Below, one piece after another: positions 29,980 to 34,989 of a DNA stretch of 34,989 nt. The position numbers and the translations under genes are program-made. This DNA comes from a virus. Each line of letters starts with the position of its first letter. Position 1 is the stretch's first letter. The notes under the pieces were generated by a model. That model saw only the letters and a list, made by a program, of their open reading frames with translations. It ran no database searches and was not told the origin of the DNA. The stretch spans positions 1-34,989 of IMG/VR virus record IMGVR_UViG_3300013131_000122; one strand, given 5' to 3'.

Positions 29980-30817
29980 TGCGCACCTCCGGGGGTCGCC
30001 AGTCGGACACCGCGGCGACGTTCTTGCGGGTGAGGTTCGACAGGTCCGTGCGCGGCGGCTGCTCGGCGAACCGCAGGCCGGCGTCGATGTGGGCGGCGTC
30101 GCGCAGGAACAGCCCGAGGTCGTCGTACACCGTGGCCCGGTCGTTCTCGCCGCGGTGGTGCGGGCTGTTGCGGTAGCCGCTGATGGCGCGGCAGAGGTCG
30201 GCCACGGAGTACCCGGCCAAGGCTGCGCGGATGACCTTGCGGCGCTTCGGGTCGAGGTGAGCGCGCTCGTGTCCCCAGGTCTGGCGCCAGTGGTCGAACA
30301 CCTCCGCCACGCCGCCCTGCTCGACCTCGTCTCCCCCCTTGGGGGGTAGGGGGGGTATATCTGCGTCTGTGTTTGTGTTTGTGTTTGTGTTTGAGAGGCG
30401 GTCGGCGGCGGTGAGCGGCGGTGAGCGGCGGTGAGCGGCGGTGGATGCCTGCCGCTCGCGGTTCTGGCCGCTGGCCACCTCGCGGGCGTTCTTCGCCATG
30501 AGGCGCGCTTTTTCCCGGTAACTCATGAAGTTAACCATCTGCCAACCCCACGGCTGCTCGGGGTCCAACAGCACCAGCCGGCGGCCCTCGGCCTCCTTCG
30601 ACCGGCTCTCGGGGTCCGGCGCCATGAGCTGCTCGATGCCCTGAAGCAGGAGGTTGAGCGGCCACCCGGTCATCGCCGCGATGGCGCGCGGGTGGATGTC
30701 GATCCGGCCGGACGCATCGCACAGGGGCAGAAGACTCGCCATGACGGCCGCGGCCGGCCACTGGCCATGCAGGGAGCCGGAGTAGATCGATCTGAAAACG
30801 GGGGTGTAGCCGCTCAT
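29966..30817 (-). CDS. O-like replication initiator
   Basis: I chose ATG 30817 (MSGYTPVFRSIYSGS, 283 aa) because it overlaps the upstream stop (ATGA). Residues about 1-110 look like a winged-helix DNA-binding domain (AIAAMTGWPLNLLLQGIEQL, RRLVLLDPEQPWGWQMVNFM). A low-complexity linker with NTNTNTNT and IPPLPPKGG follows, then a C-terminal helical domain (FDHWRQTWGHERAHLDPKRR, VIRAALAGYSVADLCRAISG) that would contact the loader or helicase. The linker DNA holds 10-bp direct repeats and a T-rich hexamer array, as in the lambda O gene, which carries the origin. Confidence 0.75.
   Translation of the reverse strand: MSGYTPVFRSIYSGSLHGQWPAAAVMASLLPLCDASGRIDIHPRAIAAMTGWPLNLLLQGIEQLMAPDPESRSKEAEGRRLVLLDPEQPWGWQMVNFMSYREKARLMAKNAREVASGQNRERQASTAAHRRSPPLTAADRLSNTNTNTNTDADIPPLPPKGGDEVEQGGVAEVFDHWRQTWGHERAHLDPKRRKVIRAALAGYSVADLCRAISGYRNSPHHRGENDRATVYDDLGLFLRDAAHIDAGLRFAEQPPRTDLSNLTRKNVAAVSDWRPPEVRNAVG
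30368..30440. other. Candidate replication origin inside the initiator gene
   Basis: Plus-strand 30411-30440 is three perfect copies of the 10-mer GTGAGCGGCG, preceded by a degenerate copy (GTCGGCGGCG, 30401-30410). Next to them, 30368-30391 is four perfect copies of TGTGTT. Repeats of 10 bp shift frame each time, so they are not explained by a repeated peptide. The layout of iterons plus a T-rich strand within an O-like gene is that of a lambdoid origin. Confidence 0.6.
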
Positions 30818-31071
30818 GCCCGCCCCCACAGCACCTTCAGGAACTCAGAAAACCTCGGCCCCGAGGGCGGATGGGGATGGGTGGGGAGGCCCGCCCCCGG
30901 GGCTTCGGTTGCACCCTTCTCGGTGGTGCGCGCACACGGACTCGCGACCGTGTTTAGGGCGACGCCGGGGGCGGGTCTGACGACCCCGGCGCGCTCGATG
31001 AGTTTCGGGCCGGACTCGGGCCGCGGGATCAACCGCAGGGCCAGCCGGGCGTTCTTGATGCGTTTCCCCAT
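30814..31071 (-). CDS. Unknown 85-aa protein in the cII position
   Basis: ATG 31071 has AGGGGA five bases upstream and follows the Cro-like stop by 14 bp. The protein starts MGKRIKNARLALRLIPRPES and is basic in its first third, then Pro/Gly/Thr-rich (GAGLPTHPHPPSGPRFSEF). No HTH or known family is visible. In lambdoid phages this slot, between cro and O, holds cII or similar regulators, but the sequence does not show that. Confidence 0.5.
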   Translation of the reverse strand: MGKRIKNARLALRLIPRPESGPKLIERAGVVRPAPGVALNTVASPCARTTEKGATEAPGAGLPTHPHPPSGPRFSEFLKVLWGRA

Positions 31072-31085
31072 TTTCGTCCCCTGCG

Positions 31086-31286
31086 CTACTGAGTATCGTC
31101 GGCCGGGTAGATGTCGGGCCGGATAACCGCCCTGGGAACGCCTGTAGCGGCCTCCACGGCGAGAACGCGGGTCGGGGGTATGACCCCCCTGCGCTTCCAC
31201 GCGGATGCCACCTGACGGCTTACGTTGACCCTGCGGGCCAACTCGCTGACCCCCACCCTGCTGAAGATTTGCTGAATTGCGTTCAT
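31086..31286 (-). CDS. Cro/YdaS-like repressor
   Basis: ATG 31286 gives 66 aa (MNAIQQIFSRVGVSELARRV); an upstream GTG at 31304 lies between the promoter boxes and is unlikely. Residues about 14-34 form the HTH: ELARRVNVSRQVASAWKRRG, followed by VIPPTRVLAVEAATGVPRAV, the typical layout of YdaS-type Cro proteins that pair with a CI repressor. It opens the leftward operon and probably binds operators in the divergent control region. No SD precedes the ATG, and the -10 box is 7 bases away, so the mRNA is likely leaderless. Confidence 0.8.
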   Translation of the reverse strand: MNAIQQIFSRVGVSELARRVNVSRQVASAWKRRGVIPPTRVLAVEAATGVPRAVIRPDIYPADDTQ

Positions 31287-31293
31287 GGCCGGA

Positions 31294-31323
31294 ATAGTAG
31301 GCACGAAGCCGCCCGCGTGTCAA
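31294..31323 (-). promoter_or_regulatory. Leftward early promoter (cro operon)
   Basis: On the minus strand TTGACA (31323-31318), 18 bp, then TACTAT (31299-31294). Only 7 bases (TCCGGCC) separate the -10 box from the Cro ATG, placing the expected start of transcription at the initiation codon. Confidence 0.7.
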
Positions 31324-31347
31324 CAGCGCGAATCTTGCAAAAAAGTC

Positions 31348-31377
31348 TTGACAGGCAGGAAACGCCGGGTTTACAGT
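31348..31377 (+). promoter_or_regulatory. Rightward early promoter
   Basis: TTGACA at 31348-31353 is followed after 18 bp by TACAGT (31372-31377). It diverges from the cro promoter; the two -35 boxes are 24 bp apart. It would drive the recombination operon beginning at 31429. Confidence 0.65.
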
Positions 31378-31381
31378 TCGC

Positions 31382-31400
31382 ACATCGGGCAAGCCGATGT
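31382..31400. promoter_or_regulatory. Palindromic operator candidate
   Basis: ACATCGG and CCGATGT are perfect 7-bp arms around GCAAG. The site overlaps the expected start point of the rightward promoter, so a bound dimeric repressor could block it; as RNA it could instead form a leader hairpin. It lies 28 bases before the first ATG. Confidence 0.5.
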
Positions 31401-31428
31401 TAACCGACAACCGACAGGAGCATTAGCC

Positions 31429-31656
31429 ATGATCTACACCGTCTCATACGAACGTGACTCGGCAGGCATCATCACCCGCCAGCCGCTTGGGACGCCTGCG
31501 GCGGCTTGGGGCCGCTACGGAAACACGGCGGAGCTGCTGGCCGAGCACCCGCACGCCGAAAGGCTGCTTGGATGGCCGGAGGGCGTCGTTTATTGGAGTG
31601 CCGCGACTGGCCCGGCGCACGGCGTGGCTATTGTCGCCACGTCCGAAGGCAACTAA
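31429..31656 (+). CDS. Unknown 75-aa first early protein
   Basis: ATG 31429 has AGGAG 9 bases upstream. The protein starts MIYTVSYERDSAGIITRQPL and is a small mixed alpha/beta protein (AAAWGRYGNTAELLAEHPHA, VVYWSAATGPAHGVAIVATS). No family is recognised. As the first gene after the rightward promoter it is a candidate host-takeover or anti-defence factor; this is inference from position alone. Confidence 0.6.
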   Translation: MIYTVSYERDSAGIITRQPLGTPAAAWGRYGNTAELLAEHPHAERLLGWPEGVVYWSAATGPAHGVAIVATSEGN

Positions 31657-31728
31657 TCCTCCACCGACCCACCACGGAGTACGCGGCGGCTGGCCCGGCC
31701 GATGGTGGGAGGGCTTAGGGAGAGAGCA
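31657..31728 (+). other. 72-bp gap with long inverted repeat
   Basis: Between the first two rightward genes the arms CCCACCA and TGGTGGG flank about 30 bp that include a smaller GC stem. There is no T-tract, so a structured leader or processing site is more likely than a terminator. The SD of the next gene (GGGAG) follows. Confidence 0.4.
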
Positions 31729-32148
31729 ATGACCAAGATGCCTGACCACATCACCGACGAGAAGGGACCCCACATCGTGAACCCCTACGAGTCCGACGCG
31801 CCCGACTGGCTCATCGAGCAGGAGCGCGAGCAGGAGCGGGAACGCAAGCTGGCGCGGATCTTCGCGGAATCCTCGATGGAGGATTTCCTGGAGTACGTCT
31901 CCGAAGGCGTGGCCGACCAGTGCCTCCCATACGAACACAAGCCCCTCATGCTCAACGGTGAGGCCGTGCGGCTGGACGTTGACATGGCCCTTTGGGAGCA
32001 GGAGCGCAAGCACGCCTGTCTGCGTCGCGCCCTCTGGGGCCGTGAGTTCCGCAAGGCCGTGTACTTCGGTGACGAGGCCGAAGTCGGGCGGATGCTCTGC
32101 CGTGCCGTTCGGGCGTACATGGAGAAGTGCGTGGAGGTGCGGTCGTGA
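31729..32148 (+). CDS. Unknown acidic 139-aa protein
   Basis: ATG 31729 (MTKMPDHITDEKGPHI) has GGGAGAG just upstream. The protein is strongly charged: APDWLIEQEREQERERKLAR, then EDFLEYVSEGVADQCLPYEH and RKHACLRRALWGREFRKAVY. It is probably helical. No family is recognised. It is coupled to the next small membrane gene by a GTGA overlap. Confidence 0.6.
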   Translation: MTKMPDHITDEKGPHIVNPYESDAPDWLIEQEREQERERKLARIFAESSMEDFLEYVSEGVADQCLPYEHKPLMLNGEAVRLDVDMALWEQERKHACLRRALWGREFRKAVYFGDEAEVGRMLCRAVRAYMEKCVEVRS

Positions 32149-32309
32149 GTGCCATGCGTGACTTCCACCGCGCCGCCGCCGAGCGCGAGGAGCTGGAGCA
32201 GTGGACCGTCCCCAGCCCGTTCTGGCAGGGGGTCGTGATCTGCATCGTCATCGAGGCCATCTGCGGCGTGGTGCTGTGGTGGCTCGTGTCTTTCGCCGAC
32301 AGCCTCTAG
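32145..32309 (+). CDS. Small membrane protein, 54 aa
   Basis: GTG 32145 overlaps the previous stop (GTGA). After a charged N-terminus (MRDFHRAAAEREELEQWTVP) there is one membrane segment, FWQGVVICIVIEAICGVVLWWLV, close to the C-terminus. Small single-span early proteins may act in superinfection exclusion or membrane anchoring; no specific role is visible. Confidence 0.6.
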   Translation: MSAMRDFHRAAAEREELEQWTVPSPFWQGVVICIVIEAICGVVLWWLVSFADSL

Positions 32310-32318
32310 GAGCAGAAC

Positions 32319-33041
32319 ATGGAAACCGCAGTCATCCGCCGGGAAGAACCGGCACAAGAGTCCGCCGCGCTGATCCAGGTGATCGAGCGGGCGGCGTCCA
32401 ATCCGCAGGTGGATCTGGACAAGATGGAGCGCCTGCTGGCGATGCAGGAGCGAATTCTGGAGCGCAACGCCCGCGCGGCCTACGCCGATGCGATGGCGGC
32501 CATGCAGGCGGAACTGCCGATCATCGCCGAGCGCGGCGGGATCAAGGACCGGGGCGGCAACGTGCAGAGCCGCTATGCCCTGTGGGAGGACGTGGTGGGC
32601 GTCATCACGCCGATCCTGTCCCGCCACGGGTTCTCGCTGTCGTTCCGCACCGGCAACGACGCGGCGGGCGTGACGGTGACGGGCGTCCTGACGCACCGCG
32701 AGGGCCACAGCGAGCAGACTTCCATGACGCTGCCCATCGACACCAGCGGCAGCAAGAACGCCGTGCAGTCGGTCGGCTCCAGCACCAGCTACGGCAAGCG
32801 GTACACCGCCGCCGCGCTGCTGAACCTGCGCACGGGCGAGGCCGACGACGACGGCCAGACCGGCCCCGGCGGGTTCATCACGGAGGAGCAGGCCGCCGAC
32901 CTGGAGGCGCTGATGGAGGAGGTCGGCGCAGATCGGCCGAAGTTCCTCAAGTACATGCGGTGCGCCAGCGTGGCCGACATTCCGGCCGCCGCTTACGCCA
33001 ACGCGGTCAAGGCGCTGGAAGCCAAGAGGGCCAAGTCATGA
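32319..33041 (+). CDS. erf: ERF-family single-strand annealing protein
   Basis: The 240-aa protein starts at ATG 32319 with AGGAG upstream. The ERF core is clear: NARAAYADAMAAMQAELPII, the RYALWEDVVGVITPILSRHG block, then VTGVLTHREGHSEQTSMTLP and the hallmark SGSKNAVQSVGSSTSYGKRY. A short acidic linker (EADDDGQTG) leads to a C-terminal helical domain (EEQAADLEALMEEVGADRPK, SVADIPAAAYANAVKALEAK), as in phages where it contacts the partner nuclease or SSB. It anneals single strands for recombination or genome circularisation and is coupled to the exonuclease. Confidence 0.92.
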   Translation: METAVIRREEPAQESAALIQVIERAASNPQVDLDKMERLLAMQERILERNARAAYADAMAAMQAELPIIAERGGIKDRGGNVQSRYALWEDVVGVITPILSRHGFSLSFRTGNDAAGVTVTGVLTHREGHSEQTSMTLPIDTSGSKNAVQSVGSSTSYGKRYTAAALLNLRTGEADDDGQTGPGGFITEEQAADLEALMEEVGADRPKFLKYMRCASVADIPAAAYANAVKALEAKRAKS

Positions 33042-33661
33042 TCCAGGGCAGCGCAGAGTGGTACGCCGCCCGGTGCGGCAAGGTCACGGCCTCGCGGATC
33101 GCTGACCTGATGGCCCGCACCAAGACGGGTTACGGCGCCTCGCGGGCGAACTACATGGCCGAACTGATCGCCGAACGCCTGACCGGCACCCCGGCGCAGG
33201 GGTACGTCAACGCAGCCATGCAGCACGGGATCGACACCGAGCCGCAGGCCCGCGACGCCTACGAGTTCTTCACCGACAGCGACGTGGAGCAGGTCGGGCT
33301 GATCGACCACCCCACGATTCCGATGGCCGGGGCGTCCCCGGACGGTCTGGTGGGCGCGGACGGGATGGTGGAAATCAAGTGCCCCAACACGGCCACGCAC
33401 ATCGAGACGCTGCTGGGCGGGTCGGTGCCGGCGAAGTACGTTGACCAGATGCAGTGGCAGATGGCCTGCACGGGCCGCAAGTGGTGCGACTTCGTGAGCT
33501 TCGACCCCAGGATGCCGGAGCATCTTCGGCTGTTCGTCCGCCGGGTGCCGCGCGACGTGCGCCGCATCGAGGAAATCACCGAGGGCGTTCTGGTGTTCCT
33601 GGCCGAACTGAGGGACAAGACCGCCCGGCTGGAATCGCTGGGCGCGAAGGCCGCCGCATGA
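33038..33661 (+). CDS. YqaJ/lambda-exo-type recombination exonuclease
   Basis: ATG 33038 overlaps the ERF stop (ATGA), giving 207 aa. Conserved elements of the YqaJ-type nuclease are present: GSAEWYAARCGKVTASRIAD at the start, HGIDTEPQARDAYE (E68), GASPDGLVG (D102) and the EIK motif VEIKCPN (E112, K114), then YVDQMQWQMACTG. All catalytic residues appear intact. It degrades one strand from DNA ends so that the ERF protein can anneal the tails; the pair forms a two-component recombinase. Confidence 0.92.
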   Translation: MIQGSAEWYAARCGKVTASRIADLMARTKTGYGASRANYMAELIAERLTGTPAQGYVNAAMQHGIDTEPQARDAYEFFTDSDVEQVGLIDHPTIPMAGASPDGLVGADGMVEIKCPNTATHIETLLGGSVPAKYVDQMQWQMACTGRKWCDFVSFDPRMPEHLRLFVRRVPRDVRRIEEITEGVLVFLAELRDKTARLESLGAKAAA

Positions 33662-33840
33662 CCGCGTGGGCCGAACGCGACGACCGCTTCCGCCGGCAGT
33701 ACGGGATCAGCCGGAGCAGCTACTACACCCGGCGTCGTGAGGGGCTGTCCCACGACGAGGCGGTGCGCGAGGCGCAGTCGGTGGCCCGGCTTCGCCCGCA
33801 CCGCAGCGTGGTGCCGATCCGCGGCTGGGGCGGGCGATGA
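33658..33840 (+). CDS. Small basic 60-aa protein, HTH-like
   Basis: ATG 33658 overlaps the exonuclease stop (ATGA). The sequence DDRFRRQYGISRSSYYTRRR followed by EGLSHDEAVREAQSV looks like a short helix-turn-helix of the type found in small phage regulators; the C-terminus is basic (RLRPHRSVVPIRGWGGR). No family is firmly recognised. It is translationally coupled on both sides. Confidence 0.55.
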   Translation: MTAWAERDDRFRRQYGISRSSYYTRRREGLSHDEAVREAQSVARLRPHRSVVPIRGWGGR

Positions 33841-34280
33841 CCGCCGTCCTGATGCGCCGGACGATCAGCGGGCTGGCGGCCGATGACGAGGCGGCCACCG
33901 ATGTTTTGCGTCGCATTCCGGTTGGCAATGTCGTTCGCGTTGATGTGCGCCGGCCCCGCAACCTGTCGGCGCACAGGAGATACTGGGCGCTCGTGAATCT
34001 CGTGTACTCCAACAGCGACGTTTACGCCTCCACCGATGCCGCCCACGGGCACATCAAGCTCCTGGCCGGCGAGGCGGACACGGTGATGAACCGAGACACG
34101 GGCGAAACGTTCCTGATCCCGAAGTCCATCAGCTTTTCCGCGATGGACGAGGACGCCTTTCAAGACTTCTGGAAACGAGCGGTCAAGGCAGTTGTGGAGC
34201 ACATCCTGCCCGGCGTGACCGCCCCGGAGGTGGAGATGGAAGTGCTGCAACTGATCGGACACGCGGGAGGGATGCGGTGA
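33837..34280 (+). CDS. DUF1367-like phage protein
   Basis: The 147-aa protein starts at ATG 33837 (ATGA overlap). It has the pattern IPVGNVVRVDVRRPRNLSAH followed by RRYWALVNLVYSN, then GETFLIPKSISFSAMDEDAF and FWKRAVKAVVEHIL, which resembles the DUF1367 family found next to recombination and Nin-region genes in lambdoid phages. Function is unknown; location suggests a role in DNA recombination or replication. Confidence 0.65.
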   Translation: MTAVLMRRTISGLAADDEAATDVLRRIPVGNVVRVDVRRPRNLSAHRRYWALVNLVYSNSDVYASTDAAHGHIKLLAGEADTVMNRDTGETFLIPKSISFSAMDEDAFQDFWKRAVKAVVEHILPGVTAPEVEMEVLQLIGHAGGMR

Positions 34281-34468
34281 GCGATGGCGACGACACGACA
34301 ACAGGAGATGTTCGCATGACGACCCCCAGGAAACCGAAGCGGGTGGCGGCATGGGAGGATTTGCACGGGCGGAAATTCTGGGACGCCTCCAAATGGGACC
34401 GCGTCGAAGGCGATAAGCCCGTCTGGCTGACCATCACCCCTCGCCGGGTGCGGAGGAAGAAGCCGTGA
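34277..34468 (+). CDS. Unknown 63-aa basic protein
   Basis: GTG 34277 overlaps the previous stop (GTGA); ATG 34316 inside the frame is an alternative. The protein reads MTTPRKPKRVAAWEDLHGRK, then FWDASKWDRVEGDKPVWLTI and ends TPRRVRRKKP. No family recognised. It is coupled to the next gene by GTGA. Confidence 0.5.
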   Translation: MSDGDDTTTGDVRMTTPRKPKRVAAWEDLHGRKFWDASKWDRVEGDKPVWLTITPRRVRRKKP

Positions 34469-34989
34469 TTACCGTGACCCTGAACCAGATCCGCAGGCAT
34501 AGCCCCTGCGAGGACGGCTGGCGCAAGCTGCTGGTGTCCAAGGGTAAGACCCAAGCGGACGACGAACCGTTTCCGCTGGAAGACGTGCTGGACTCCAACG
34601 GGCTGTATGACTGCATGTGGTGCCTGCGGGCACTTGGCCCGGAGCATCACGGCTGGATGCGTCACTTTGCCGTGGACTGCGCGGAGGACGTGCGCCACCT
34701 GTTGATAGATGAACGGTCATTGGAGGCGTTGGCCGTGGCGCGGCGGTTTGCTGACGGCAAGGCGACAGACGATGAGTTGGCTGCCGCGTGGGCTGCCGCG
34801 AGGGCTGCCTCGAGTGCTGCCGCGTGGGCTGCCGAGAGCGCTGCCGCGTGGGCTGCCGTGAGGGCTGCCGAGAGCGCTGCCGCGTGGGCTGCCGTGAGGG
34901 CTGCCGCGAGGGCTGCCTCGAACGCTGCCGCGTGGGCTGCCTCGAACGCTGCCGCGAGGGCTGCCCAGTCACCCCGCCTGCGGGAATAC
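34465..34989 (+). CDS. Alanine-rich tetrapeptide-repeat phage protein (partial at right edge)
   Basis: GTG 34465 overlaps the previous stop; 175 codons are visible and the end is outside the window. Residues about 1-100 form a domain (TLNQIRRHSPCEDGWRKLLV, VLDSNGLYDCMWCLRALGPE, HFAVDCAEDVRHLLIDERSL, ALAVARRFADGKATDDELAA) that often heads phage and bacterial proteins with such repeats. From residue 102 the chain is built of 4-residue units AAxx (AAAW, AAAR, AAES, AAVR, AASN), probably one long amphipathic helix or coiled coil. Function unknown; a likeness to some putative immunity-type proteins is weak inference. Confidence 0.7.
   Translation, partial: MITVTLNQIRRHSPCEDGWRKLLVSKGKTQADDEPFPLEDVLDSNGLYDCMWCLRALGPEHHGWMRHFAVDCAEDVRHLLIDERSLEALAVARRFADGKATDDELAAAWAAARAASSAAAWAAESAAAWAAVRAAESAAAWAAVRAAARAASNAAAWAASNAAARAAQSPRLREY
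34768..34970 (+). repeat. 12-bp tandem repeats coding AAxx units
   Basis: About 17 units of GCTGCCNNNNNN occur in tandem, most often GCTGCCGCGTGG and GCTGCCGCGAGG; the variable half changes between W, R, S, N and V codons. The repeat keeps the reading frame of the gene at 34465 and is a likely site of length variation. Confidence 0.85.

Noticed and set aside
30333-30346. CCCCCC-TT-GGGGGG palindrome as terminator
   Set aside because: It lies within the initiator gene, encodes the PPKGG linker and has no T-tract.
30401-30440. Short direct repeats considered as CRISPR
   Set aside because: Units are 10 bp, contiguous, without spacers; they fit iterons inside a coding region.
34768-34970. Tandem repeats considered as CRISPR or satellite DNA
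   Set aside because: They keep reading frame in a gene and have no spacer pattern.
1-34989. Integrase, attachment site or tRNA
   Set aside because: I found no tyrosine or serine integrase domain, no tRNA-like cloverleaf and no obvious att duplication in this window.

Overview
The window is one continuous piece of a tailed-phage (or prophage) genome with very GC-rich DNA and strong G/C preference at third codon positions. It carries no bacterial housekeeping gene. The virion module is of podovirus type (short tail): a terminase pair, a T7-type head-tail connector portal, a scaffold, a capsid, gp11/gp12-like tail tube proteins, a string of internal (ejection) proteins and T7-gp17-like tail fibres. 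A Bbp19-family protein points toward phages of the Bordetella BPP-1 type. A GC-rich Gram-negative host, probably a proteobacterium, is an inference from gene families, base composition and Shine-Dalgarno (SD) sites. No integrase, CI repressor, reverse transcriptase, tRNA or endolysin is seen, so lifestyle cannot be settled from this window.

Layout. The right part holds two divergent early operons fired from a control region at about 31287-31428. The leftward operon is a lambda-like series: Cro-like regulator, an unknown 85-aa protein in the cII position, an O-like replication initiator carrying iteron-like repeats, a possible helicase loader, a DNA methyltransferase, a RusA resolvase, several small proteins, two membrane proteins, a conserved phage protein ending in GVGDFRPTFGRF, then small and large terminase. 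The rightward operon (31429 to the window end) carries an ERF single-strand annealing protein, a YqaJ/lambda-exo-type nuclease, a DUF1367-like protein, several small unknowns, and an alanine-rich repeat protein cut by the window edge.

From 24046 leftward the late genes run on the minus strand: a 159-aa structural protein, portal, Bbp19-like protein, scaffold (terminator), major capsid, a 168-aa structural protein (strong hairpin), two small proteins including a spike-base-like one, gp11-like and gp12-like tail tube proteins, a GNAT-like protein, four internal virion proteins (156, 691, 549 and 1060 aa), then three very large adhesins: a T7-type tail fibre, a beta-helix-type spike and a giant protein with Ig-like repeats that leaves the window. 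Most genes are linked by ATGA, GTGA or TGATG stop/start overlaps, implying translational coupling.

The most notable non-coding signal is a promoter-like element repeated three times at late module borders (7926-7954, 20803-20831, 24054-24082): TTGNNN, exactly 17 bp, then GACCCT inside a shared CCAGACCCTC block. Other points of interest are a probable origin inside the initiator gene, a likely leaderless Cro transcript, two single-base reading-frame breaks (near 105-130 and near 28360), a 35-aa gene containing AT-rich iteron-like repeats, and acetyltransferase-like domains among the ejection proteins.
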